Shown in pieces: positions 46,563-60,150 of a stretch of DNA of 64,000 bases. The DNA comes from Chromobotia macracanthus (lineage: Eukaryota > Chordata > Actinopteri > Cypriniformes > Botiidae). Each line of letters opens with the position of its first letter. Position 1 is the stretch's first letter. The notes below the pieces were generated by a model. The model worked only from the letters and a program-made list of their open reading frames with translations. It was not told the origin of the DNA and made no database searches. The stretch is taken from the NCBI GenBank assembly GCA_036877525.1, contig JAZGTH010000198.1:1-64000 (forward strand). Reading direction: 5' to 3'. Made by a program: the position numbers and the translations under genes.

Positions 46563-49102
46563 TTGCCAAAGTAAGGCATTCTCGTTGCCATCACCTAGCC
46601 ATTCTCAACTTCTCAAACAAGAGAATTAAAAAAACCATGAAAAACGAAGATGAAGAGACATGCTGAAGAGCAAAATAATGCCAGAAAGACAAACAGTGTC
46701 TAAAAAGACACAGAAATACAACTTCATGACAAACAATGGTAGAGTCCAGGGTAAAAAGTAGTCAGGATTCCAATCACATGGCACTCAATGGTAGAGTCCA
46801 AGCTAAAAATGTAGTCAGGATTCCAATTACACAGCAAACAATGGTAGAGTCCAGGGCAAAATGACGTCAGGATTCCAATTACATGGCAAACAATGGTACA
46901 GTCCAGGCTATAAAGAAGTCAGTATTCCAGTCTCATTTTAAACAATGGTAGAGTCCAGGCAAAAAAGGAACACGGATTCCAATCTCATTTCAAACAATGG
47001 TAGAGTCCAGGCAAAAAGGGGTCAGGAGTCCAGTCTCATGGCAAGCAATGGTACAGTCCAAGGATAGAAGGAGTCAGGATTACAACTATCTATAGGGAGA
47101 ACAGCCATAAGAGAAATACACCTACAAACAAGAGAATTAAAAAGCACATGACAAACGAAGATGAAGAGACATGCTGAAGAGCAAAATAATGCCAGAAAGA
47201 CAAACACTGTCTGAAAAGACACAGAAATACAACTTCATGACAAACAATGGTAGAGTCCAGGGTAAAAAAGAGTCAGGATTCCAATTACATGGCAATCAAT
47301 GGTATAGTCCAGGCTCATTTCAAACAATGGTAAAGTCCAGGCAAAAAGGGGTCAGGAGTCCAGTCTCATGGCAAGCAATGGTACAGTCCAAGGATAGAAG
47401 GAGTCAGGATTACAACTATCTATAGGGAGAACAGCCATAAGAGAAATACACCTACAAACAAGATAATTAAAAAGCACATGACAAACGAAGATGAAGAGAC
47501 ATGCTGAAGAGCAAAATAATGCCAGAAAGACAAACACTGTCTGAAAAGACACAAAAATACAACTTCATGACAAACAATGGTAGAGTCCAGGGTAAAAAAG
47601 AGTCAGGATTCCAATTACATGGCAATCAATGGTACAGTCCAGGCTCATTTCAAACAATAGTAAAGTCCAGGCAAAAAGGGGTCAGGAGTCCAGTCTCATG
47701 GCAAGCAATGGCACAGTCCAAGGATAGAAGGAGTCAGGATTACAACTATCTATAGGGAGATCAGCCATAAGAGAAATACACCTACAAACAAGAGAATTAA
47801 AAAGCACATGACAAACGAAGATGAAGAGACATGCTGAAGAGCAAAATAATGCCAGAAAGACAAACACTGTCTGAAAAGACACAGAAATACAACTTCATGA
47901 CAAACAATGGTAGAGTCCAGGGTAAAAAGTAGTCAGGATTCCAATCACATGGCAATCAATGGTAGAGTCCAAGCTAAAAATGTAGTCAGGATTCCAATTA
48001 CACAGCAAACAATGGTAGAGTCCATGGCAAAATGACGTCAGGATTCCAATTACATGGCAAACAATGGTACAGTCCAGGCTATAAAGAAGTCAGTATTCCA
48101 GTCTCATTTTAAACAATGGTAGAGTCCAGGCAAAAAAGGAACACGGATTCCAATCTCATTTCAAACAATGGTAGAGTCCAGGCAAAAAGGAGTCAGGAGT
48201 CCAGTCTCATGGCAAGCAATGGTACAGTCCAAGGATAGAAGGAATCAGGATTACAACTATCTATAGGGAGAACAGCCATAAGAGAAATACACCTACAAAC
48301 AAGAGAATTAAAAAGCACATGACAAACGAAGATGAAGAGACATGCTGAAGAGCAAAATAATGCCAGAAAGACAAACACTGTCTGAAAAGACACAGAAATA
48401 CAACTTCATGACAAACAATGGTAGAGTCCAGGGTAAAAAGAGTCAGGATTCCAATTACATGGCAATCAATGGTACAGTCCAGGCTCATTTCAAACAATGG
48501 TAAAGTCCAGGCAAAAAGGGGTCAGAGTCCAGTCTCATGGCAAGCAATGGCACAGTCCAAGGATAGAAGGAGTCAGGATTACAACTATCTATAGGGAGAA
48601 CAGCCATAAGAGAAATACACCTACAAACAAGAGAATTAAAAAGCACATGAGAAACGAAGATGAAGAGACATGCTGAAGAGCAAAATAATGCCAGAAAGAC
48701 AAACACTGTCTGAAAAGACACAGAAATACAACTACATGACAAACAATGGTAGAGTCCAGGGTAAAAAGAGTCAGGATTCCAATTACATGGCAATCAATGG
48801 TACAGTCCAGGCTCATTTCAAACAATGGTAGAGTCCAGGCAAAAAGGGGTCAGGATTCCAATCTCATGGCAAACTATGGTAGAGTCCAGGCTAAAAAGTC
48901 AGGGGTCCAGTCTCGTGGCAAGCAATGGAACAGTCCAGGGAAAGAAGGAGTCAGGATTACAACCATCTATAGGGAGTACAGCCAAAAGAGAAATACACCT
49001 TAAGCTGTCTGTCAAGGAAAACAAACTTCTCAAAAAAATAGGAACTTGATTAACTTCCAGGCATATTCTGCTGAATCAACAATCATCAAAAAAATTGTTG
49101 TT

Positions 49103-49173
49103 GCCCTAGCTGGGAATCGAACCCTGGTCCTCCTGCATGGTAGGCAAAAGTTCTACCACTGTACCACCAATTC
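49103..49173 (-). pseudogene. tRNA-Gly(ACC)-like segment, anticodon-stem variant
   Basis: Full length. 'ggtaggcaaaagttc' for 'ggtaggcgaaagttc' changes the anticodon stem on the minus strand so that the usual C-A mismatch becomes a T-A pair. One compensating-looking change in one copy is likely chance. Confidence 0.8.
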
Positions 49174-51050
49174 TTGCCAAAGTAAGGCATTCTCGTTGCC
49201 ATCACTAGCCATTCTCAACTTCTCAAACAAGAGAATTAAAAAAAACCATGAAAAACGAAGATGAAGAGACATGCTGAAGAGCAAAATAATGCCAGAAAGA
49301 CAAACACTGTCTAAAAAGACACAGAAATACAACTTCATGACAAACAATGGTAGAGTCCAGGGTAAAAAGTAGTCAGGATTCCAATCACATGGCAATCAAT
49401 GGTAGAGTCCAAGCTAAAAATCTAGTCAGGATTCCAATTACACAGCAAACAATGGTAGAGTCCAGGGCAAAATGACGTCAGGATTCCAATTACATGGCAA
49501 ACAATGGTACAGTTCAGGCTATAAAGAAGTCAGTATTCCAGTCTCATTTTAAACAATGGTAGAGTCCAGGCAAAAAAGGAACACGGATTCCAATCTCATT
49601 TCAAACAATGGTAGAGTCCAGGCAAAAAGGGGTCAGAAGTCCAGTCTCATGGCAAGCAATGGTACAGTCCAAGGATAGAAGGAGTCAGGATTACAACTAT
49701 CTATAGGGAGAACAGCCATAAGAGAAATACACCTACAAACAAGAGAATTAAAAAGCACATGACAAACGAAGATGAAGAGACATGCTGAAGAGCAAAATAA
49801 TGCCAGAAAGACAAACACTGTCTAAAAATACACAGAAATACAACTTCATGACAAACAATGGTACAGTCCAGGGTAAAAAGTAGTCAGGATTCCAATCACA
49901 TGGCAATCAATGGTAGAGTCCAAGCTAAAAATGTAGTCAGGATTCCAATTACACAGCAAACAATGGTAGAGTCCAGGGCAAAATGACGTCAGGATTCCAA
50001 TTACATGGCAAACAATGGTACAGTCCAGGCTATAAAGAAGTCAGTATTCCAGTCTCATTTTTAAACAATGGTAGAGTCCAGGCAAAAAAAGGAACACGGA
50101 TTCCAATCTCATTTCAAACAATGGTAGAGTCCAGGCAAAAAGGGGTCAGGAGTCCAGTGTCATGGCAAGCAATGGTACAGTCCAAGGATAGAAGGAGTCA
50201 GGATTACAACCATCTATAGGGAGAACAGCCATAAGAGAAATACACCTACAAACAAGAGAATTAAAAGCACATGACAAACGAAGATGAAGAGACATGCTGA
50301 AGAGTAAAATAATGCCAGAAAGACAAACACTGTCTGAAAAGACACAGAAATACAACTTCATGACAAACAATGGTAGAGTCCAGGGTAAAAAGAGTCAGGA
50401 TTCCAATTACATGGCAATCAATGGTACAGTCCAGGCTCATTTCAAACAATAGTAAAGTCCAGGCAAAAAGGGGTCAGGAGTCCAGTCTCATGGCAAGCAA
50501 TGGTACAGTCCAAGGATAGAAGGAGTCAGGATTACAACTATCTATAGGGAGAACAGCCATAAGAGAAATACACCTACAAACAAGAGAATTAAAAGCACAT
50601 GACAAACGAAGATGAAGAGACATGCTGAAGAGCAAAATAATGCCAGAAAGACAAACACTGTCTGATAAGACACAGAAATACAACTTCATGACAAACAATG
50701 GTAGAGTCCAGGGTAAAAAAGAGTCAGGATTCCAATTACATGGCAATCAATGGTACAGTCCAGGCTCATTTCAAACAATGGTAGAGTCCAGGCAAAAAGG
50801 GTCAGGATTCCAATCTCATGGCAAACTATGGTAGAGTCCAGGCTAAAAAGTCAGGGGTCCAGTCTCGTGGCAAGCAATGGAACAGTCCAGGGAAAGAAGG
50901 AGTCAGGATTACAACCATCTATAGGGACTACAGCCAAAAGAGAAATACACCTTAAGCTGTCTGTCAAGGAAAACAAACTTCTCAAAAAAATAGGAACTTG
51001 ATTAACTTCCAGGCATATTCTGCTGAATCAACAATCAAAAAATTGTTGTT

Positions 51051-51121
51051 GCCCTAGCTGGGAATCGAACCCTGGTCCTCCTGCATGGTAGGCGAAAGTT
51101 CTACCACTGTACCACCAATTC
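51051..51121 (-). pseudogene. tRNA-Gly(ACC)-like segment
   Basis: Full-length consensus copy. The flanking 'caatcatcaaaaaaa' is shortened to 'caatcaaaaaa', leaving a T-run of six. Confidence 0.8.
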
Positions 51122-53659
51122 TTACCAAAGTAAGGCATTCTCGTTGCCATCACCTAGCCATTCTCAACTTCTCAAACAAGAGAATTAAAAAAACCATGAA
51201 AAACGAAGATGAAGAGACATGCTGAAGAGCAAAATAATGCCAGAAAGACAAACACTGTCTAAAAAGACACAGAAATACAACTTCATGACAAACAATGGTA
51301 GAGTCCAGGGTAAAAAGTAGTCAGGATTCCAATCACATGGCAATCAATGGTAGAGTCCAAGCTAAAAATGTAGTCAGGATTCCAATTACACAGCAAACAA
51401 TGGTAGAGTCCAGGGCAAAATGACGTCAGGATTCCAATTACATGGCAAACAATGGTACAGTCCAGGCTATAAAGAAGTCAGTATTCCAGTCTCATTTTAA
51501 ACAATGGTAGAGTCCAGGCAAAAAAGGAACACGGATTCCAATCTCATTTCAAACAATGGTAGAGTCCAGGCAAAAGGGGTCAGGAGTCCAGTCTCATGGC
51601 AAGCAATGGTACAGTCCAAGGATAGAAGGAGTCAGAATTACAACTATCTATAGGGAGATCAGCCATAAGAGAAATACACCTACAAACAAGAGAATTAAAA
51701 AGCACATGACAAACGAAGATGAAGAGACATGCTGAAGAGCAAAATAATGCCAGAAAGACAAACACTGTCTGAAAAGACACAGAAATACAACTTCATGACA
51801 AACAATGGTAGAGTCCAGGGTAAAAAGTAGTCAGGATTCCAATCACATGGCAATCAATGGTAGAGTCCAAGCTAATAATGTAGTCAGGATTCCAATTACA
51901 CAGCAAACAATGGTAGAGTCCATGGCAAAATGACGTCAGGATTCCAATTACATGGCAAACAATGGTACAGTCCAGGCTATAAAGAAGTCAGTATTCCAGT
52001 CTCATTTTAAACAATGGTAGAGTCCAGGCAAAAAAGGAACACGGATTCCAATCTCATTTCAAACAATGGTAGAGTCCAGGCAAAAGGGGTCAGGAGTCCA
52101 GTCTCATGGCAAGCAATGGTACAGTCCAAGGATAGAAGGAGTCAGGATTACAACTATCTATAGGAGAACAGCCATAAGAGAAATACACCTACAAACAAGA
52201 GAATTAAAAAGCACATGACAAACGAAGATGAAGAGACATGCTGAAGAGCAAAATAATGCCAGAAAGACAAACACTGTCTGAAAAGACACAGAAATACAAC
52301 TTCATGACAAACAATGGTAGAGTCCAGGGTAAAAAAGAGTCAGGATTCCAATTACATGGAAATCAATGGTACAGTCCAGGCTCATTTCAAACAATGGTAA
52401 AGTCCAGGCAAAAAGGGGTCAGGAGTCCAGTCTCATGGCAAGCAATGGTACAGTCCAAGGATAGAAGGAGTCAGGATTACAACTATCTATAGGAGAACAG
52501 CCATAAGAGAAATACACCTACAAACAAGAGAATTAAAAAGCACATGACAAACGAAGATGAAGAGACATGCTGAAGAGCAAAATAATGCCAGAAAGACAAA
52601 CACTGTCTGAAAAGACACAGAAATACAACTTCATGACAAACAATGATAGAGTCCAGGGTAAAAAGAGTCAGGATTCCAATTACATGGAAATCAATGGTAC
52701 AGTCAGGCTCATTTCAAACAATGGTAAAGTCCAGGCAAAAAGGGGTCAGGAGTCCAGTCTCATGGCAAGCAATGGTACAGTCCAAGGATAGAAGGAGTCA
52801 GGATTACAACTATCTATAGGGAGAACAGCCATAAGAGAAATACACCTACAAACAAGAGAATTAAAAAGCACATGACAAACGAAGATGAAGAGACATGCTG
52901 AAGAGCAAAATAATGCCAGAAAGACAAACACTGTCTGAAAAGACACAGAAATACAACTTCATGACAAACAATGGTAGAGTCCAGGGTAAAAAAGAGTCAG
53001 GATCCAATTCCACATGGCAATCAATGGTACAGTCCAGGCTCATTTCAAACAATGGTAGAGTCCAGGCAAAAAGGGGTCAGGAGTCCAGTCTCATGACAAG
53101 CAATGGTACAGTCCAAGAATAGAAGGAGTCAGGATTACAACTATCTATAGGGAGAACAGCCATAAGAGAAATACACCTACAAACAAGAGAATTAAAAAGC
53201 ACATGACAAACGAAGATGAAGAGACATGCTGAAGAGCAAAATAATGCCAGAAAGACAAACACTGTCTGAAAAGACACAGAAATACAACTTCATGACAAAC
53301 AATGGTAGAGTCCAGGGTAAAAAGAGTCAGGATTCCAATTACATGCCAATCAATGGTACAGTCCAGGCTCATTTCAAACAATGGTAGAGTCCAGGCAAAA
53401 AGGGGTCAGGAGTCCAGTCTCATGGCAAACTATGGTAGAGTCCAGGCTAAAAAGTCAGGGGTCCAGTCTCGTGGCAAGCAATGGAACAGTCCAAGGAAAG
53501 AAGGAGTCAGGATTACAACCATCTATATGGAGTACAGCCAAAAGAGAAATACACCTTAAGCTGTCTGTCAAGGAAAACAAACTTCTCAAAAAAATAAGAA
53601 CTTGATTATCTTCCAGGCATATTCTGCTGAATCAACAATCATCAAAAAAAATTGTTGTT

Positions 53660-53730
53660 GCCCTAGCTGGGAATCGAACCCTGGTCCTCCTGCATGGTAG
53701 GCGAAAGCTCTAACACTGTACCACCAATTC
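53660..53730 (-). pseudogene. tRNA-Gly(ACC)-like segment, A-box variant class
   Basis: Full length with 'gaaagctctaacactgtacc' for 'gaaagttctaccactgtacc'. On the minus strand the A box becomes 'tggtacagtgt' and a D-stem base changes. The same class occurs at 58693 and 62806, and partly at 56209. Confidence 0.8.
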
Positions 53731-54771
53731 TTGCCAAAGTAAGGCATTCTCGTTGCCATCACCTAGCCATTCTCAACTTCTCAAACAAGAGAATTAAAAA
53801 AACCATGAAAAACGAAGATGAAGAGACATGCTGAAGAGCAAAATAATGCCAGAAAGACAAACACTGTCTAAAAAGACACAGAAATACAACTTCATGACAA
53901 ACAATGGTAGAGTCCAGGGTAAAAAGTAGTCAGGATTCCAATCACATGGCAATCAATGGTAGAGTCCAAGCTAAAAATGTAGTCAGGATTCCAATTACAC
54001 AGCAAACAATGGTAGAGTCCAGGGCAAAATGACGTCAGGATTCCAATTACATGGCAAACAATGGTACAGTCCAGGCTATAAAGAAGTCAGTATTCCAGTC
54101 TCATTTTAAACAATGGTAGAGTCCAGGCAAAAAGGAACACGGATTCCAATCTCATTTCAAACAATGGTAGAGTCCAGGCAAAAAGGGGTCAGGAGTCCAG
54201 TCTCATGGCAAGCAATGGTACAGTCTAAGGATAGAAGGAGTCAGGATTACAACTATCTATAGGGAGAACAGCCATAAGAGAAATACACCTACAAACAAGA
54301 GAATTAAAAAAGCACATGACAAACGAAGATGAAGAGACATGCTGAAGAGCAAAATAATGCCAGAAAGACAAACACTGTCTGAAAAGACACAGAAATACAA
54401 CTTCATGACAAACAATGGTAGAGTCCAGGGTAAAAAAGAGTCAGGATTCCAATTACATGGCAATCAATGGTACAGTCCAGGCTCATTTCAAACAATGGTA
54501 GAGTCCAGGCAAAAAGGGGTCAGGATTCCAATCTCATGGCAAACTATGGTAGAGTCCAGGCTAAAAAGTCAGGGGTCCAGTCTCGTGGCAAGCAATGGAA
54601 CAGTCCAAGGAAAGAAGGAGTCAGGATTACAACCATCTATATGGAGTACAGCCAAAAGAGAAATACACCTTAAGCTGTCTGTCAAGGAAAACAAACTTCT
54701 CAAAAAATAAGAACTTGATTATCTTCCAGGCATATTCTGCTGAATCAACAATCATCAAAAAAATTGTTGTT

Positions 54772-54842
54772 GCCCTAGCTGGGAATCGAACGCTGGTCCT
54801 CCTGCATGGCAGGCGAAAGTTCTACCACTGTACCACCAATTC
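54772..54842 (-). pseudogene. tRNA-Gly(GCC)-like segment
   Basis: Full length with 'gcatggcaggcg' for 'gcatggtaggcg', giving anticodon loop CTGCCAT and anticodon GCC, the usual eukaryotic tRNA-Gly anticodon. It also has 'gaacgctgg' for 'gaaccctgg', which breaks a T-stem pair. Both variants recur together only at 57323-57393. Confidence 0.8.
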
Positions 54843-56208
54843 TTGCCAAAGTAAGGCATTCTCGTTGCCATCACCTAGCCATTCTCAACTTCTCAAACAA
54901 GAGAATTAAAAAAAACCATGAAAAACGAAGATGAGGAGACATGCTGAAGAGCAAAATAATGCCAGAAAGACAAACACTGTCTAAAAAGACACAGAAATAC
55001 AACTTCATGACAAACAATGGTAGAGTCCAGGGTAAAAAGTAGTCAGGATTCCAATCACATGGCAATCAATGGTAGAGTCCAAGCTAAAAATGTAGTCAGG
55101 ATTCCAATTACACAGCAAACAATGGTAGAGTCCATGGCAAAATGACGTCAGGATTCCAATTACATGGCAAACAATGGTACAGTCCAGGCTATAAAGAAGT
55201 CAGTATTCCAGTCTCATTTTAAACAATGGTAGAGTCCAGGCAAAAAGGAACACGGATTCCAATCTCATTTCAAACAATGGTAGAGTCCAGGCAAAAGGGG
55301 TCAGGAGTCCAGTCTCATGGCAAGCAATGGTACAGTCCAAGGATAGAAGGAGTCAGGATTACAACTATCTATAGGGAGAACAGCCATAAGAGAAATACAC
55401 CTACAAACAAGAGAATTAAAAGCACATGACAAACGAAGATGAAGAGACATGCTGAAGAGCAAAATAATGCCAGAAAGACAAACACTGTCTGAAAAGACAC
55501 AGAAATACAACTTCATGACAAACAATGGTAGAGTCCAGGGTAAAAAAGAGTCAGGATTCCAATTACATGGCAATCAATGGTACAGTCACTCATTTCAAAC
55601 AATGGTAAAGTCCAGGCAAAGGGGTCAGAGTCCAGTCTCATGGCAAGCAATGGTACAGTCCAAGGATAGAAGGAGTCAGGATTACAACTATCTATAGGAG
55701 AACAGCCATAAGAGAAATACACCTACAAACAAGAGAATTAAAAAAGCACATGACAAACGAAGATGAAGAGACATGCTGAAGAGCAAAATAATGCCAGAAA
55801 GACAAACACTGTCTGAAAACACACAGAAATACAACTTCATGACAAACAATGGTAGAGTCCAGGGTAAAAAAGATTCAGGATTCCAATTACATGGCAATCA
55901 ATGGTACAGTCCAGGCTCATTTCAAACAATGGTAGAGTCCAGGCAAAAAAGGGGTCAGGATTCCAATCTCATGGCAAACTATGGTAGAGTCCAGGCTAAA
56001 AAGTCAGGGGTCCAGTCTCGTGGCAAGCAATGGAACAGTCCAAGGAAAGAAGGAGTCAGGATTACAACCATCTATATGGAGTACAGCCAAAAGAGAAATA
56101 CACCTTAAGCTGTCTGTCAAGGAAAACAAACTTCTCAAAAAAATAAGAACTTGATTATCTTCCAGGCATATTCTGCTGAATCAACAATCATCAAAAAAAA
56201 TTGTTGTT

Positions 56209-56279
56209 GCCCTAGCTGGGAATCGAACCCTGGTCCTCCTGCATGGTAGGCGAAAGTTCTAACACTGTACCACCAATTC
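56209..56279 (-). pseudogene. tRNA-Gly(ACC)-like segment, partial A-box variant
   Basis: Full length with 'gttctaacactg': the A-box change of the 53660 class without its neighbouring 'gctc' change, so an intermediate or converted allele. Confidence 0.8.
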
Positions 56280-57322
56280 TTACCAAAGTAAGCATTCTCG
56301 TTGCCATCACCTAGCCATTCTCAACTTCTCAAACAAGAGAATTAAAAAAAACATGAAAAACGAAGATGAAGAGACATGCTGAAGAGCAAAATAATGCCAG
56401 AAAGACAAACACTGTCTAAAAAGACACAGAAATACAACTTCATGACAAACAATGGTAGAGTCCAGGGTAAAAAGTAGTCAGGATTCCAATCACATGGCAA
56501 TCAATGGTAGAGTCCAAGCTAAAAATGTAGTCAGGATTCCAATTACACAGCAAACAATGGTAGAGTCCATGGCAAAATGACGTCAGGATTCCAATTACAT
56601 GGCAAACAATGGTACAGTCCAGGCTATAAAGAAGTCAGTATTCCAGTCTCATTTTAAACAATGGTAGAGTCCAGGCAAAAAAGGAACACGGATTCCAATC
56701 TCATTTCAAACAATGGTAGAGTCCAGGCAAAAAGGGGTCAGGAGTCCAGTCTCATGGCAAGCAATGGTACAGTCCAAGGATAGAAGGAGTCAGGAGTACA
56801 ACTATCTATAGGAGAACAGCCATAAGAGAAATACACCTACAAACAAGAGAATTAAAAAGCACATGACAAACGAAGATGAAGAGACATGCTGAAGAGCAAA
56901 ATAATGCCAGAAAGACAAACACTGTCTGAAAAGACACAGAAATACAACTTCATGACAAACAATGGTAGAGTCCAGGGTAAAAAAGAGTCAGGATTCCAAT
57001 TACATGGCAATCAATGGTACAGTCCAGGCTCATTTCAAACAATGGTAGAGTCCAGGCAAAAAGGGGTCAGGATTCCAATCTCATGGCAAACAATGGTAGA
57101 GTCCAGGCTAAAAAGAAGTCAGGAGTCCAGTCACATGGCAAGCAATGGTACAGTCCAAGGAAAGAAGGAGTCAGGATTACAACCATCTATATGGAGTACA
57201 GCCAAAAGAGAAATACACTTTAAGCTGTCTGTCAAGGAAAACAAACTTCTCAAAAAAATAGGAACTTGATTAACTTCCAGGCATATTCTGCTGAATCAAC
57301 AATCATCAAAAAAATTGTTGTT

Positions 57323-57393
57323 GCCCTAGCTGGGAATCGAACGCTGGTCCTCCTGCATGGCAGGCGAAAGTTCTACCACTGTACCACCAATTC
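57323..57393 (-). pseudogene. tRNA-Gly(GCC)-like segment, second copy
   Basis: Same two private variants as 54772-54842 (anticodon GCC and 'gaacgctgg'), 2551 bp downstream, with a copy of a different class between them. Confidence 0.8.
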
Positions 57394-58692
57394 TTGCCAA
57401 AGTAAGGCATTCTCGTTGCCATCACCTAGCCATTCTCAACTTCTCAAACAAGAGAATTAAAAAAACATGAAAAACGAAGATGAAGAGACATGCTGAAGAG
57501 CAAAATAATGCCAGAAAGACAAACACTGTCTAAAAAGACACAGAAATACAACTTCATGACAAACAATGGTAGAGTCCAGGGTAAAAAGTAGTCAGGATTC
57601 CAATCACATGGCAATCAATGGTAGAGTCCAAGCTAAAAATGTAGTCAGGATTCCAATTACACAGCAAACAATGGTAGAGTCCAGGGCAAAATGACGTCAG
57701 GATTCCAATTACATGGCAAACAATGGTACAGTCCAGGCTATAAAGAAGTCAGTATTCCAGTCTCATTTTTAAACAATGGTAGAGTCCAGGTAAAAAGGAA
57801 CACGGATTCCAATCTCATTTCAAACAATGGTAGAGTCCAGGCAAAAAGGGGTCAGGATTCCAATCACATGGCAATCAATGGTAGAGTCCAAGCTAAAAAT
57901 GTAGTCAGGATTCCAATTACACAGCAAACAATGGTAGAGTCCAGGGCAAAATGACGTCAGGATTCCAATTACATGGCAAACAATGGTACAGTCCAGGCTA
58001 TAAAGAAGTCAGTATTCCAGTCTCATTTTAAACAATGGTAGAGTCCAGGCAAAAAAGGAACACGGATTCCAATCTCATTTCAAACAATGGTAGAGTCCAG
58101 GCAAAAAGGGGTCAGGAGTCCAGTCTCATGGCAAGCAATGGTACAGTCCAAGGATAGAAGGAGTCAGGATTACAACCATCTATAGGGAGAACAGCCATAA
58201 GAGAAATACACCTACAAACAAGAGAATTAAAAAGCACATGACAAACGAAGATGAAGAGACATGCTGAAGAGCAAAATAATGCCAGAAAGACAAACACTGT
58301 CTGAAAAGACACAGAAATACAACTTCATGACAAACAATGGTAGAGTCCAGGGTAAAAAAGAGTCAGGATTCCAATTACATGGCAATCAATGGTACAGTCC
58401 AGGCTCATTTCAAACAATGGTAAAGTCCAGGCAAAAAGGGGTCAGGAGTCCAATCTCATGGCAAACTATGGTAGAGTCCAGGCTAAAAAGTCAGGGGTCC
58501 AGTCTCGTGGCAAGCAATGGAACAGTCCAGGGAAAGGAGTCAGGATTAAAACCATCTATAGGGACTACAGCCAAAAGAGAAATACGCCTTAAGCTGTCTG
58601 TCAAGGAAAACAAACTTCTCAAAAAAATAGGAACTTGATTAACTTCCAGGCATATTCTGCTGAATCAACAATCATCAAAAAAAATTGTTGTT

Positions 58693-58763
58693 GCCCTAGC
58701 TGGGAATCGAACCCTGGTCCTCCTGCATGGTAGGCGAAAGCTCTAACACTGTACCACCAATTC
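58693..58763 (-). pseudogene. tRNA-Gly(ACC)-like segment, A-box variant class
   Basis: Full length with 'gctctaacactg' as at 53660; otherwise consensus. Confidence 0.8.
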
Positions 58764-59485
58764 TTGCCAAAGTAAGGCATTCTCGTTGCCATCACCTAGC
58801 CATTCTCAACTTCTCAAACAAGAGAATTAAAAAAACCATGAAAAACGAAGATGAAGAGACATGCTGAAGAGCAAAATAATGCCAGAAAGACAAACACTGT
58901 CTAAAAAGACACAGAAATACAACTTCATGACAAACAATGGTAGAGTCCAGGGTAAAAAGTAGTCAGGATTCCAATCACATGGCAATCAATGGTAGAGTCC
59001 AAGCTAAAAATGTAGTCAGGATTCCAATTACACAGCAAACAATGGTAGAGTCCATGGCAAAATGACGTCAGGATTCCAATTACATGGCAAACAATGGTAC
59101 AGTCCAGGCTATAAAGAAGTCAGTATTCCAGTCTCATTTTAAACAATTGTAGAGTCCAGGCAAAAAAGGAACACGGATTCCAATCTCATTTCAAACAATG
59201 GTAGAGTCCAGGCAAAAAAGGGGTCAGGAGTCCAGTCTCATGGCAAGCAATGGTACAGTCCAAGGATAGAAGGAGTCAGGATTACAACTATCTATAGGGA
59301 GAACAGCCATAAGAGAAATACACCTACAAACAAGAGAATTAAAAAGCACATGACAAACGAAGATGAAGAGACATGCTGAAGAGCAAAAATAATGCCAGAA
59401 AGACAAACACTGTCTGAAAAGACACAGAAATACAACTTCATGACAAACAATGGTAGAGTCCAGGGTAAAAAGAGTCAGGATTCCA

Positions 59486-59505
59486 CCGCTTTTAACCTCG
59501 TCTTT
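59486..59505 (+). other. 20-bp insertion of unrelated sequence in a module
   Basis: 'gattcca' and 'attacatggcaatcaatgg' are normally contiguous; here they are separated by 'ccgcttttaacctcgtcttt'. I could not find this 20-mer elsewhere in the window on either strand by eye. The same module also lacks the 'ggctcatttcaaac...' monomer part, a deletion shared with the module at about 60836-60900, which has no insertion. The insertion therefore came after that deletion. Confidence 0.75.
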
Positions 59506-60079
59506 ATTACATGGCAATCAATGGTACAGTCCAAGGATAGAAGGAGTCAGGATTACAACTATCTATAGGGAGAACAGCCATAAGAGAAATACACCTACAA
59601 ACAAGAGAATTAAAAAGCACATGACAAACGAAGATGAAGAGACATGCTGAAGAGCAAAATAATGCCAGAAAGACAAACACTGTCTGAAAAGACACAGAAA
59701 TACAACTTCATGACAAACAATGGTAGAGTCCAGGGTAAAAAGAGTCAGGATTCCAATTACATGGCAATCAATGGTACAGTCCAGGCTCATTTCAAACAAT
59801 GGTAGAGTCCAGGCAAAAAGGGGTCAGGATTCCAATCTCATGGCAAACAATGGTAGAGTCCAGGCTAAAAAAAAGTCAGGAGTCCAGTCACATGGCAAGC
59901 AATGGTACAGTCCAAGGAAAGAAGGAGTCAGGATTACAACCATCTATATGGAGTACAGCCAAAAGAGAAATACACTTTAAGCTGTCTGTCAAGGAAAACA
60001 AACTTCTCAAAAAAATAGGAACTTGATTAACTTCCAGGCATATTCTGCTGAATCAACAATCATCAAAAAAATTGTTGTT

Positions 60080-60150
60080 GCCCTAGCTGGGAATCGAACC
60101 CTGGTCCTCCTGCATGGTAGGCGAAAGTTCTACCACTGTACCACCAATTC
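60080..60150 (-). pseudogene. tRNA-Gly(ACC)-like segment
   Basis: Full-length consensus copy. The plus-strand flank reads 'gccaaactaaggc' for 'gccaaagtaaggc'. Confidence 0.8.

Larger units (their letters stand above)
44383..53659 (+). repeat. Main higher-order array, fourth part
   Basis: tRNA-like spacings are 1444, 736, 2611, 1948 and 2609 bp. This is the stretch richest in tRNA-less modules, with starts near 44841, 45171, 47022, 47352, 47682, 48193, 48522, 49633, 50146, 50474, 51580, 52096, 52416, 52746 and 53077. Runs of up to four consecutive modules at about 330-bp spacing suggest local unequal exchange of the short module alone. An open frame of 190 codons at 45320-45892 simply runs across module boundaries and is not a gene. 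Confidence 0.93.

Noticed and set aside
49103..49173. Compensatory mutation restoring the anticodon stem
   Set aside because: A single substitution in one copy out of 38 is readily explained by chance, and the other stems remain mispaired.
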